DNA from: Hydractinia symbiolongicarpus
Lineage: Eukaryota; Cnidaria; Hydrozoa; Anthoathecata; Hydractiniidae
Reading direction: 5' to 3'
NCBI RefSeq assembly: GCF_029227915.1
Contig: NC_079886.1
Location: forward strand, 22,484,501-22,544,500
Length of the DNA stretch: 60,000 nt
In this document: positions 1 to 12,400 of the stretch, one piece after another
How positions within the stretch are numbered: the first letter of the stretch is position 1
Layout: each line of letters starts with the position of its first letter
Made by a program: the position numbers and the translations under genes
The notes under the pieces: generated by a model
Databases searched by the model: none
What the model saw: only the letters and a program-made list of their open reading frames with translations
Told to the model about the DNA's origin: nothing

Positions 1-228
1 TGAATACTAAAAGGAAAGGATTTTTAAATACAAGATCAGTATTGCAAACAGTGACAAGCTTTTCTTTCGTAGTATAAAAAGATTAGAAGACATATACATC
101 TATAACTACTTAATCTTCTTCCTCGATGGAATAAAAAAGATCGAAGATGTTTCGATTGTCGCCTTGGGAAAAGTATACGTCACTTCATCGCTTTAATCAG
201 CGCTATCTTCTCGCTCGTTGAGAAACAC

Positions 229-1610
229 TTATTTTTCTTCTTCTTGAATGATGTCGAAGGTGATTTCATCATCGGGAACCTGAGGGAGTAATGGGTCCAA
301 ATCACTAAAAGGATCAAGACATAGTTTGCTGACGCCGCCTTCGATTGTCTCCAAAATTCCAGCAGCTTTCCATCCATTCATTATTACTTCTTTATATTCG
401 GGTTTCGTCATGTTGTTGTATAGATCTGTTAACCATTCAGCGTTAAGTTAAGTTTGACTTCAATTTCTTCAATTTGTTTCCCAGCATCTAATTGGTTGGA
501 GATCTCACTCATATACCAGTTGTTGAACTTCTTCTTTAAGAACTTCTTTGTATAGGCATTGACAGTGAGATCTAGAGGCTGAAACAATGCTGTCATGTTG
601 GCTGGGACAAAAACGATTTGGTTTTTTTAAAATTTATTCAATACTTTGTCAGTAACTTGTCCCCAGAAAACATCAAAAATCACAAGGGCTTTTTGATCTG
701 GTCATTGCATTCGGTTTCTTTCTTTATTGACGTACGGCACGATGATTTCGTCGATAAGCTTAAGCGACTCTTGCTCGTTGCTATAATGTTTTTTATTTAC
801 GCTCAAAGAAAAGTTTTGTAGGAATTTGAAACGTGGCAAGCTTTGATTGGTTTTTCCACCATATATAAGTTGCATACCCAAGAACTTTCCGTCAAGTGTA
901 ATGGTGAAGGTTGTAGAGGTCGCTCTTTTGTCATCGGATCCTTTGATCGTTACTTGCTTAGAATTCCGTTTGGGTAACGATGTGCTAGCTACTGGTACGT
1001 ATTTGAGTTTTATCAAAGTTCAAAACGAGTGATTCTGGAACGTTACTGGTTTTGATATTTTCAACGATTTGGTGATGAAAAAGAAGCTGACTCTCTTCTT
1101 TTACGCCTGACGGTAATTGCAATTTAGCTGTTGTGGCTTTTCGTCTTGAGTATCCCATTCGGATAAACAAACTTTTTGCCCATTGAGAATTGTTGAGGTC
1201 GATCTTTCCAAACTTATCCGGTTAGCGTATCATTAGCGCTTTAGCTGTTGACACGGCCATCGATCTTGTTACAACGGCTCCTCTGTTTGAAGCTGCTTTG
1301 ATGTACTGTTGAACCATTTGATCAATTTCTTCTAGGAGAAGTGGACGCCCTCTTTTCTCTGCAACTAGTTCTCTGCTTGACTCGGCATTCTCACTGCTTT
1401 TTTGACTTTTCAGCTCAGCTTGGTACTTTTTTTAAACTCGCGAATAGTGCTCTCGTTTATCTTTGGAAAGTTAGATTTATATTTTCGGACAGCCACTGCA
1501 TTCCCATTCTCAGAGAGGTATTTTCCAATGGCGTAGCGTTCTTTGTCGTTGTATCTTTTATACGCCCCTCGTTTGCTGTCATTCTCACTCTCTACTTGAG
1601 ATATGATACT
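229..1610 (-). pseudogene. pogo/Tigger-like DDE transposase, degenerate
   Basis: Read on the minus strand in several frames, this is a transposase of the pogo/Tigger (CENP-B-like HTH plus DDE_1) kind. From N- to C-terminus I see a Lys/Arg-rich start with an HTH-like segment (KRGAYKRYNDKERYAIGKY, about 1590-1530), a second DNA-binding stretch (KRGRPLLLEEIDQMVQQY, about 1355-1300), the first catalytic Asp region (VLNFDKT, about 1010), a second Asp region (VIFDVFWGQ, about 675) and the family-typical NMTALFQPLDLTVN block (about 590). The C-terminal NGWKAAGI segment is near 380. At least one in-frame TAA (about 1235) and several frame changes interrupt it, so it is dead. It lies in SPAG16 intron 14, on the same strand as that gene. 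Terminal inverted repeats were not located. Family assignment is from motif recall; confidence is good for the superfamily, lower for the subfamily. Confidence 0.75.
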
Positions 1611-2152
1611 GTAAAGGTCAAATGCTTGTTGAATCTAACATATAAAAGTTATAAGACTACTCTCTGGTCTCTAATAATCGTTCCCCCCTCGCTTGTTAAT
1701 TTTTCGAGTTTTTCCACCCAGGACATCCTTATTCCAACGCCCCTGGTTATTAATTTCGGCGAAATTTTTCAAATAGGACATTGTAAAACTCATTAGAAAA
1801 CTCATAAATAGAAGTGTATTTGAAAATCGAAAACTGGTGTGAGAAAATTCTTCTTGTGAAATGAAAACACTTACCAGTGTCAGACATTGTTCTTGCTTGA
1901 ATTCATTCAGGAAGAGAAAGAAATGTAACAAAGAAATATCTCAGATATGCAACCGAGAATTAACGCACTCCTTCCTTGTGATTTTCAGAAATTTTCCTGC
2001 TTTTGTTTCTCTTATTTAAAATCCTCCACGAAGGAGAGCAAGTCGTAATGTTCGTAATGTTTGATTTCATAAAAAAACGTCTAGACAAATCAAAACAAAA
2101 AAGGAAAAGTTAAAAGACAAAAAGGAACATTGTGTACACGCGAATTATTAAA

Positions 2153-2689
2153 ATGTATTTTGAATTTGAGTGTGCAGTCAGAGAATACCAATACTATCGA
2201 CGGTTTTGGTACCCCTTCAGAAAATGAAAAATTGGAATGCTTCCACGAGCAAGACAACCCATTTGACGTTTTGGGACGCCTGGACATCTACCTCGTGAAG
2301 TCAGCAGATTAACAAAGTTTATTCTTGACAGGAGTGCAGAAGTAGAAGCCATACCGACGTCGATTCGTTATAGATGATCAGCTATATCACAAGCAGGGCT
2401 TGAAATACCCTGCATGGTTAAAGTGTTAATGCCTGAAACATTATTAAATAAAAAACTACTTGCGAGGTACGAAGAAATGACCAAAGTTCTATACAGCGAA
2501 CCAGAAGAAAGTTTAGATTTGGGCTCCTTTGTGTTTGATGATATTGATGTTGAGCCAAGCAATTGTCAACCAAAAACGAAAAAGAAAAAAACAAAACAAA
2601 CAGCTTCGCGTGACATAAGAACAATGTTTGAGCAAGTAACGAAAAAGAAATCAACAAAACCGGAAAAGACAATCACAATATTAGACTAA
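2153..2689 (+). pseudogene. HIRAN-domain protein, frameshifted
   Basis: An ATG at 2153 opens a reading frame (YFEFECAVREYQYYRRFW) that is continued after about 2219 in another frame by ENEKLECFHEQDNPFDV. After about 2282 it returns as GHLPREVSRLTKFILDR and ends with QAGLEIPCMVKVLMP. This order of blocks resembles the HIRAN domain (an OB-like DNA-end-binding fold known from HLTF/Rad5), which I recall as multicopy stand-alone genes in cnidarians. A Lys-rich tail follows (about 2570-2660) with a short IRTMF motif weakly resembling a PCNA-interacting box. A stop near 2372 and at least two frameshifts mean that no full-length product is possible. The domain call is from memory of the family; a profile search would settle it. 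Confidence 0.55.
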
Positions 2690-2699
2690 ATTTATTTTT

Positions 2700-3336
2700 A
2701 CGTTTTACGATGTTACTTTGGTGATATTTTCATAAAACAGAAGAAAACTTATTGTTTTTTTACATTAGTCACAATTTTATCCATTTCTTTTAACAGTCGA
2801 CCCTTATTATCTCGGGAGGAAGGACGAAAAGTTAGGAAGTAGTAGCATCAATTGCACTGTTTTATTCCTAAAACCTGCAAAATACAACACATGCAAATAT
2901 TAGGCGCAAAAAGAACTGAAAATACAATTTTTAAGATTTCTTCAGATTTTTGAAAAATTTCGCGAATCATCGCAAAATGGATTTTTTTGCGGGAGTTTAT
3001 TTTCGCGGATGAGCCAAAAAGATTGTTTTCGCAGGCATTTAATTTCGCGAATTTAGGGTTCATTCGCGAAATTTTCTTCACGCGAAAATTTCTGATATTA
3101 AAGTATAATAAACTTTAGCTAAAAAAAATTAAGAAATGATTTGTCACTGATTTTTAGTTACTGAATAAATATCACAATTTTCCCTAAATAAATCTTGCTA
3201 TTTGTCCACCAAAATAATAAAATTCTCGCAAATATTACCGCTATCTCCATTAAAGATTTTTTTGTGAAAAAGCTTTGATTATCAAAATACTTAACGCATT
3301 TTTCAACTTGTCATAAATAACAAATGATATACATAC
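2700..3336. other. SPAG16 intron 14 sequence with a TTTCGCG-rich repeat
   Basis: No gene is visible. About 2930-3110 holds clustered TTCGCGAA-type words on both strands, resembling the termini of the element at 43394-44222, so it is probably a relic of the same MITE family. The rest is AT-rich intron. Confidence 0.5.
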
Positions 3337-3414
3337 TCTGGAAGAGACCACAGTTTCCATGTTCTATCATCACTCACTGTGGCTAAAATCTGCTTTTTTG
3401 GATGCAACGCAAAC
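3337..3414 (-). CDS. SPAG16: SPAG16 coding exon 14
   Basis: Acceptor TTCCTCTAG, donor GTATGT. Encodes the first WD blade (FALHPKKQILATVSDDRTW). The next exon is outside the window, beyond the transposon-bearing intron. Confidence 0.88.
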
Positions 3415-6400
3415 CTAGAGGAAAAATACAGCAATAACATATGAATACGATTAAAATGAAAATTTATGCGTGTGAAGAAAACAGTCAAACTATTTCTCAA
3501 TGTTAACGCAATATATTTGGTATACACCATACTATCATAAGCCCTGGGCGCTAGCAGCTACATTTAAATTATTAACAACTGAAGGTTTTCTAAGTTAGAA
3601 AAAACCATAGAAAGATTAAATACGACCGTAAGGGACTTTGCGATATTACTTTTGATTGCCGGACGTTTGTGTTATTAACAAAAGAGATGTTATTATCCAG
3701 AGATGTGAACTAAGGCTCCATGTCCAACTTTACAGATCAAAACCTTATTGATCAAAGGTTACAACAACTCACCCACTCACAGCTAAAGAATGTGCTTCGA
3801 TCGTGTTTGTCAATCTATACCCACCACTTCGTGTAAGATGAACACAAGGTATTCGTTGCTTTGACAAAAATGGATTAACACCCTTGTCTGGAGGGAATTC
3901 CGAATCCTAAAAGAAAAGTTTTAATTTCCACTTCATAAAACTTATTGTGAGATAATAAAACAGCTGTAATGATGGTAATGGTTTGTAATGATCTTTTTTG
4001 TTAACCCTCTAGAGCTATATATAAAGTACAGGATCTACCTTTTTACAAGGATATTCTGCAGAGGGTAATTGAACTAAACAGTCCTTTATAAACATTACAT
4101 TACAAACACCTACTGACAGTTAGTGTCAACACACATAGAACATATTCTGAAGCATGCTAAATTTCAACACACAAGTTTAACGTTATTATCACAAAATAAA
4201 AAAGAATGTTAAAACTTTTTTGCGTAATTTAATTTTGCGTTTTATTTTTTTTTATTACTGTGGAAAGTTTATCATTTCTTGAACATGATAGTTTAGTAGG
4301 TGACGTTTCGGGAGATCCTTCTCCCATCATCGGGCAAAGTAAAATGATGTTGCGCATGTATTTATATAATTATATAATTATTATATAATGCGCATGTATC
4401 AATATTATTTTTTCTTCATTATCGTGATTATTCTGTGACTTTGTGACAGGAAATCTCATGTCACAATGCAGAAAAAAATTATAAAAATAACTTGCATAGT
4501 AAAGTTTTTCCTCTCGCGGTAATTCTAATTGGGTTATCAGAAAGATCTCTACCAAACTAGTATAATGACAAATTTATGAAGTGAGAAGACGATTTTAGGG
4601 TCAAAGTTTTTATTCCGATAGGATGTACAACAAGGGCAAAGTAAACGTACGAACAATAAAAATTAGATACCTTGGCATTCTTCTGAGAAATCCCGGCCTT
4701 TTCGCCGTCGGAAGACTTTTCACTTGATAGTATATTTTCAGAAGATTTCCCTTTAAAAGATACATATTATAAGGGTTATATGAAACTGTTTAAAACACAT
4801 TTTGATATTCTTGAAACTCAGCATACCTTTGGCACATTCGAAACTTACTAATTGCACCGATTGAAGGCCTTCGATCTGAAATAAATTGTAAATATAAACT
4901 TCATTATCGAAAATGCGGCCCCAACACATCTTCGACAAAGCCTAGAGAAATATCAACTTTGTTTCCAGTACCTGCGCAACAGCACGATCCCGTTCTAACT
5001 TGGTCAGCATTTTCTCCTTCATGGCAGCCTAAAAAATTTCAGTTGCACGTTTAGGAGCACACTGGGTTCTATTATGCTGTTTTATATACTTAGGTAAATA
5101 AAGCAATATAATAGAAATCCTTTAGCGCGAAAAAAATTTCTTGTGACGTCATCGTTAAAAACAGAAGTAGTGTCAGAAAAATTTAAAGCGTATTCATTAA
5201 ACTTCTGTAAAAAAAATTCAAATCAAAAATAATATAAATATATAGTGCGTTGGACGAATGATTTACCTCATACTTGTATCTTAGTGCTTTTAAAGTTGGT
5301 TCATATAATTGATAATGCTGTCTCAACCTAAAGACAATGTCTTATACTGACGCAAAGAACTCAAGTCAAAACAAGTTTCTACATTTACATGTTCTTTAAC
5401 AGAGGATATCTTTTAGCACTGGACAAATAAAAATCAAGAGTTGTCATACGCTTAAATGCGATACACACTCCATTACACAGGGCACATGTAAATTGATTGG
5501 TTAGATTGATTAGTTAAGTCAACATTAATTAATTCCAAACATAAAACAATGTATACCATATTTATCCTTTTCCAAGTTATAAGAGATTGTTTTTGCCTAT
5601 CAATCACTTTTATTTTGAAAAAGCCTTCTGTATTAGTCAGGAAAATCTCATAGATTAGAGAAATTTTAAATTTTTATTAAAAATTTTTGCGAGGAATTTG
5701 TTCAAATAATATCAAACAGACTAATAAAAGTTTTGTTCCAAGTGTGTAGACTGGGTGTAAAGATATTACTAAATTTAACACATCAGAATAGAGGTTATGG
5801 ACCAAAGTACTGCCGTATTACGACCAATAATGTTACCGTTTGATATCATTATAAATGGTAATATTAGAATACATCTCACATCAATAGGAATATTAAGTAG
5901 ATATACAATAGGTAAACATAGGTTATTGAGATTTATTAACCCGAGGTGATTTATATTTAACGACGCGCAGCGGAGTTGAATATAATATCACCGAGGGTTA
6001 ATAAATCCAATAACCTATGTTTACCCATTGTATATATGTTTTATTATATACCCAAAAGAGATTGTTATAATTAATATTACTTATTTTGTTTTGTGTTCAC
6101 GTGTTTGGAAATCGACCAATCAGAAAACTGACCACTAAGAAACAACCAATCACAGTTAATTACGATAAAAATTAATGAGGCGGAAAGGATAAAATCAAAA
6201 CATGCGTTTACGAATGTTTTGTCAAAACTATTGTTAGGTCACAAGCATTGAATAATACGGGTGGAATACGATTATTTATTCAATGGCTGTTTTTGCTTAC
6301 GGGTATATAATATTATGATTTATTAGTTACTTCACTTACTGGCAAACTTGATTGCATAAAGTACGCAATCAGGTAGCATCTATTTCAAACAAAAATATCG

Positions 6401-9400
6401 AATTACGGATAGTCCTAAAACTTAAATATTTGGGTGTGACCCACAGATTGACTGATAAGGCCGCGCGAAACGCAAGAAACAAATTTTGTTTTTCTTACAA
6501 GTGACTGCAAGTAAAAAATAATAAAAGTCATAAAAATTCAGCAAGGTGAAAGAAAAACTTAATGGCGGCTAAATAGATTTAGTTAATGCACATTGTGAAT
6601 ACTGCCGGTATGCATAAGCTTAAGAGATGACCATGGATACGCAATAAAATAACCCTGGAAAAAACCCTTTATAATTTCAAGGCATATTTTTGACAATTAC
6701 AGCAGCTTGATGTTGTCAAAGAACCCAATATTCACTACTATTGTTTCCCTCACGTTGTGTTGTGAGTGCTCAAACAGTTGTGAACAAGATGTAGAGGATC
6801 ATACCTTTTGATGTCTGTAATTAGTTGATCTTTCTCTTGTATAACTCTTTTATGATGCATTCTATGATGATCGCGTTCTCTTCTCAGTTTAAGGTGTGTA
6901 TCTTTTGCTCGCCTATGAACAAACCAAAAACGAAAGATAAGAAATTGTCTCACATGTTAAAAAAACCAGTTTCATGGACTGTCATATCTAAAACAAATTA
7001 ACAGACCACAGTGACCTGATAGTTATGTTAAAACCCATTACATTAGGCAATAGACTCAAACCTGGACCAGAATTAAAAACGATTTTGCATTAGAATTGGA
7101 TTGAAGTCTTAAGTTGTTTTCTAAACCATTGACTTCCGTAGCACAGAGTACATTGTTGCCCGCTAAGTTGTGACCGTTATTGGATACAATAAGAGTTAAA
7201 TAGTTGTCATAGATAAACCTTTAAGAATAATAAGACAATAATAAGAATAATAAGACAATGATATGTGGTGCATTGTGGGTATACATACTGCGCAGCATCT
7301 TGGAATCTTTTTAGATCTTTCTTTAACGAACTAATTTCATCGTGCAACTGTTGATTTCTAAACGCAAATCGTATACATTATTTTTACTAGTTTAGTAAAC
7401 CAAAATGTAGAAAGACCTCATAAAAACATACCTTATATAACAATCAGCAACACCATTCAAATCGTTTTGCTTTAAAAGACCCTTTTTCTTTATTTCCTCC
7501 CTGAAAAAGTAAAAAAGATTTGCTCGTTGGCATTGATTCTCCGTCGTTTTTATTTTTATTGCTTTTAATTTTCTTTTTCTTTCATCATGTGTGCTTGATA
7601 TCTGTTTCAAGAGATTATAGTAACCACATAAAATCTATTTGACATGTTGACATTATTGTGAATTTTTTTTATTTATTTACTATTATTTACTATTATTAAA
7701 CAATTTACACTGAATTGCCTAGTAAATTTTTGTTGTAGGAAGGGCTCTGTTAAATTATAAAAAGCATGTACGTTGAGCCACTAAAAAAGATGTCACATAG
7801 AAATGGAAAGTTATTTTACTCTAAAGCTGATGCTGCAGGTACTTCTCCTTTTCATGTTGACGCACGTTCCTACTATTTCCAGCACTTCATCCTTCACTTT
7901 TTTAGTAATAATTCCAAACGTCAAGATCGAAATCTTGACCGATACAGTCTGAATAGATAAACACTTTTCTTCTAGCAATTATCCAAACAAGCACGTACGC
8001 AAATTTAGTTTGACTAAATGATGAAATGTCTTAGAATGGATTTGTCTCGTGTTAAAAAAAGGATTTCCAAGAAAAAGAAAAAGAAGAAGACTAAGACACA
8101 GCATATCTGAATATGTTTAAGAATATAAAATGTTTGTAGTAAGTAGCAACATTCCAAAAAAATACACACTAAAGGAAAGACAGTAATATATTTCTTGTCT
8201 AAGACACGCTGAGGATTGAGTTGAATTATTCCAAGAGATTTTCACTTGTGTTCTGTACTTTAACCCACTCTCAAATGTCATTTGTTCTTTAAAAAGCATT
8301 GAATATATATTTTAGTTTTGTAAGTTCTATTGGGCGCCAACCCAGTCTTATAACGCCAGGCATGTCCTACAAGTAATTTAAACAAATAACATAGCACTGT
8401 CCTTTAGAAGTCTTATTGCTTGATTTGCTATAATGAAGAAGAATTATCGTACCTAGTATTGAGCCGTTTGTGTATGTTGATGAGATGAAACTAACTAGCT
8501 GTTATGATAAAACTTGTCTGATGGCAGCCGATTAACACATATAGGTTGATACTAATTAACAGATTCTGCATGGTAGCAAAAACCTCCTTTTTAGCAAGAA
8601 TTATCACAGAGAAACGTTGAATATTAAACAGGGTATTAAATAAATAGCAAAGTACAAAACAACAACACAAAAATCTCATCATAAGGCGGACAACTCTAAA
8701 CAGATAAAACTCAGGACAATTCTTAACGAATGTAATATAAAGTAAACTACTGCAGACAACAAACCTCTGCACTGGTACTTGTGACCTTTACACGTCTTTA
8801 AAGCTTCCTAAACGGCTCCTAACACAGGTTAATTCTGCTTTTGACAGTACCCACTTGGAATAATTAGGTTAACATGACCTGGGTTAATCTTATTGTTTAT
8901 AAATTTGAAAGAAACAAAATAATAAACAAACACAATTATACAAGTATCGGACTCACAAAAGACCCTATTATAGAAGATGTCTTTTGCGAATATAAAATTA
9001 CCCCAAATTTCCATCCACTGGCTTTCTTCTTCAAATCTCATCATCAAATCTTTTATCAGACCTCCTTCTTCGAGAATTTGAGAAATTACATCTTCACACC
9101 CTCTGTAACATCTTTTTAAATTCTTCGCTTTTTTCTTTACATTATTTTTTTTTAACTTTTGCTTGTTTTTTAATCTCCTATTTCTTCTTCAATGATTTGC
9201 ATCATTTTCCTTGCTCATTCTCTTTTATTTTTAATTTCTTCCATTGTATTTTGTTGCACCTTCTGTGCGTTTTATACCTATTTTCATTATTTTTAATCAT
9301 GTCGCAATGTACTAAGGCTAAATAGAACTGCTACCAGCAAGAAAGTTTAACAAGGAGAGACTTAATATAACAGACCTTACATGGGAAGATGGGAATGGCA

Positions 9401-12400
9401 AGATGGTTGCCATTACAGTCAATTGATTGAATAACATACTCCGATGTTAAGCCACTCAGGAGAGGAAGAAATTTCCACAAAAAGCTGGTAAGATTGTTCT
9501 GACAATAAAACACAGCGAAAGGGTAAGCAGTGGACAAAAACCTAACAAATCCATTCGGCTTTACATTTCATTTCCATACTTCTCATTGCATTTCTTCGCT
9601 TTTCATCGCATTCCTTCACTTCACATAGTATTTCTTCACTGTTCATTGCATTCCTTTACTTTACATTGCATTTTTTCGCTTTACATAGCACTTATTCGCT
9701 TTACAATGCATCCAAACGCTTTCCATTGCATTTCTTTGCTTTAAATAGCATTTATTTTGTTTACATTACATCTCTTTACTTTACATTGATTTCTTCACTT
9801 CACGTTGCATTTCTTTGCTTAACATTGCATTTCTTTACTGTAGAGTGCATTTCTTTACTTTACATTGCATTTCCTTGCTATATATGCATTTCTTCGCTTT
9901 ACATAGCATTTCTTTGCTTTTTATTGCATGTCTTCAATTTACATTGCACTTCCTTCACTTTACGTTACATTTCTTAACTTCACATTACATTTCTTCGTTT
10001 TTCATTGCCTTTCTTCATTTTTTTAATGCATTTCTTCGCTTTTTATTGCATTTCTTTGCTTCTCATAACATTTCCTGGCTTTTCATCGCATTTCATTGTT
10101 TTACATAGCATTTCTTCACTTCACATTGCATTTCTTCGCTTTACATAGCATTTCTTCGCTTTACATAGCATTTCTTCGCTTTACATAGCATTTCTTTGCT
10201 TTACGTTGCATTTCTTCGCTTCACATAGCATTTCTTCCCTTTACGTTGCATTTCTTCGCTTTAGATAGCATTTCTTTGCTTTTTATTGAATTTCTTCATT
10301 TTACGTTGCATTTCTTTGCTTATTATTGCATTTCTTCATTTTAATTTGCATTTCCTTGCTTTTTATAGCATTTCTTCACTTTACATTGCATTTCTTCGCT
10401 TTACTAGCATTTCTGTGAATTTCATTGCATTCCTTTGCTTTTCATTGCATTTCTTTATTTTTCACTGCATTTCATCACTTTACGTTGCATTTCTTCGCTT
10501 TTTATAGCATTTCTTTGCTCTTTATTGCATTTCTTCGCTTTTCATCGCATTCCTTCACTTCACATAGTATTTCTTCACTGTTCATTGCATTCCTTTACTT
10601 TACATTGCATTTTTTCGCTTTACATAGCACTTATTCGCTTTACAATGCATCCACACGCTTTCCATTGCATTTCTTTGCTTTAAATAGCATTTATTTTGTT
10701 TACATTACATCTCTTTACTTTACATTGATTTCTTCACTTCACGTTGCATTTCTTTGCTTAACATTGCATTTCTTTACTGTAGAGTGCATTTCTTTATTTT
10801 ACATTGCATTTCCTTGCTATATATGCATTTCTTCGCTTTACATAGCATTTCTTTGCTTTTTATTGCATGTCTTCAATTTACATTGCACTTCCTTCACTTT
10901 ACGTTACATTTCTTAACTTCACATTACATTTCTTCGTTTTTCATTGCCTTTCTTCATTTTTTTAATGCATTTCTTCGCTTTTTATTGCATTTCTTTGCTT
11001 CTCATAACATTTCCTGGCTTTTCATGGCATTTCATTGTTTTACATAGCATTTCTTCGCTTTACATAGCATTTCTTCACTTTACTAGCATTTCTTCGATTT
11101 TCATTGCATGTCTTCACTATACATTGCACTTCTTTAACTTTTGATTGCATTTCTCCACTTCACATTACATTTCTTCGTTTTTCATTGCATTTCTTCACTT
11201 TTCACTGCATTTTTTCGCTTTACATAGCATTTCTTCGCTTTAGAAAGCATTTTTTCGCTTTACATAGCATTTCTTCGCTTTACATAGCATTTCTTTGCTT
11301 TACATAGCATTTCTTCGCTTTACATAGCATTTCTTCGCTTTACATAGCATTTCTTTGCTTTACATAGCATTTCTTTGCTTTACATAGCATTTTTTCGCTT
11401 TACATAGCATTTCTTCGCTTTACATAGCATTTCTTTGATTTACATAGCATTTCTTTATTTTTCACTGCATTTCTTCATTTTACGTTGCATTTCTTTGCTT
11501 ATTATTGCATTTCATCACTTTACGTTGCATTTCTTCGCTTTAGAAAGCATTTTTTCGCTTTACATAGCATTTCTTCGCTTTACATAGCATTTCTTCGCTT
11601 TACATAGCATTTCTTTGATTTACGTTGCAATTCTTCACTTTACATTGCATTTCTTCACTTTACATTGCATTTCTTCACTTTACATAGCATTTCTTCGCTT
11701 TAGAAAGCATTTCTTCACTTCACATTGCATTTCTTCGCTTTTCATAGCATTTCTTTGATTTACGTTGCATTTCTTCACTTCACATTGCATTTCTTCGCTT
11801 TACATAGCATTTCTTCCCTTTAGAAAGCATTTTTTCGCTTTACATAGCATTTCTTCGCTTTACATAGCATTTCTTCGCTTTAGATAGCATTTTTTCGCTT
11901 TACATAGCATTTCTTTGATTTACATAGCATTTTTTCGCTTTACATAGCATTTCTTCCCTTTAGAAAGCATTTTTTCGCTTTACATAGCACTTCTTCGCTT
12001 TACATAGCATTTCTTCGCTTTACATTGCATTTCTTCACTTCACATTGCATTTCTTCGCTTTACATAGCATTTCTTCGCTTTTCATAGCATTTCTTTGATT
12101 TACGTTGCATTTCTTCGCTTCACATAGCATTTCTTCCCTTTACGTTGCATTTCTTCGCTTTAGATAGCATTTCTTTGCTTTTTATTGAATTTCTTCATTT
12201 TACGTTGCATTTCTTTGCTTATTATTGCATTTCTTCATTTTAATTTGCATTTCCTTGCTTTTTATAGCATTTCTTCACTTTACATTGCATTTCTTCGCTT
12301 TACTAGCATTTCTGTGAATTTCATTGCATTCCTTTGCTTTTCATTGCATTTCTTTATTTTTCACTGCATTTCATCACTTTACGTTGCATTTCTTCGCTTT

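Noticed and set aside
7766-8109. Plus-strand frame and Lys-rich tail as a small gene
   Set aside because: No start context, interrupted, and low-complexity lysine run; inside the SPAG16 intron.
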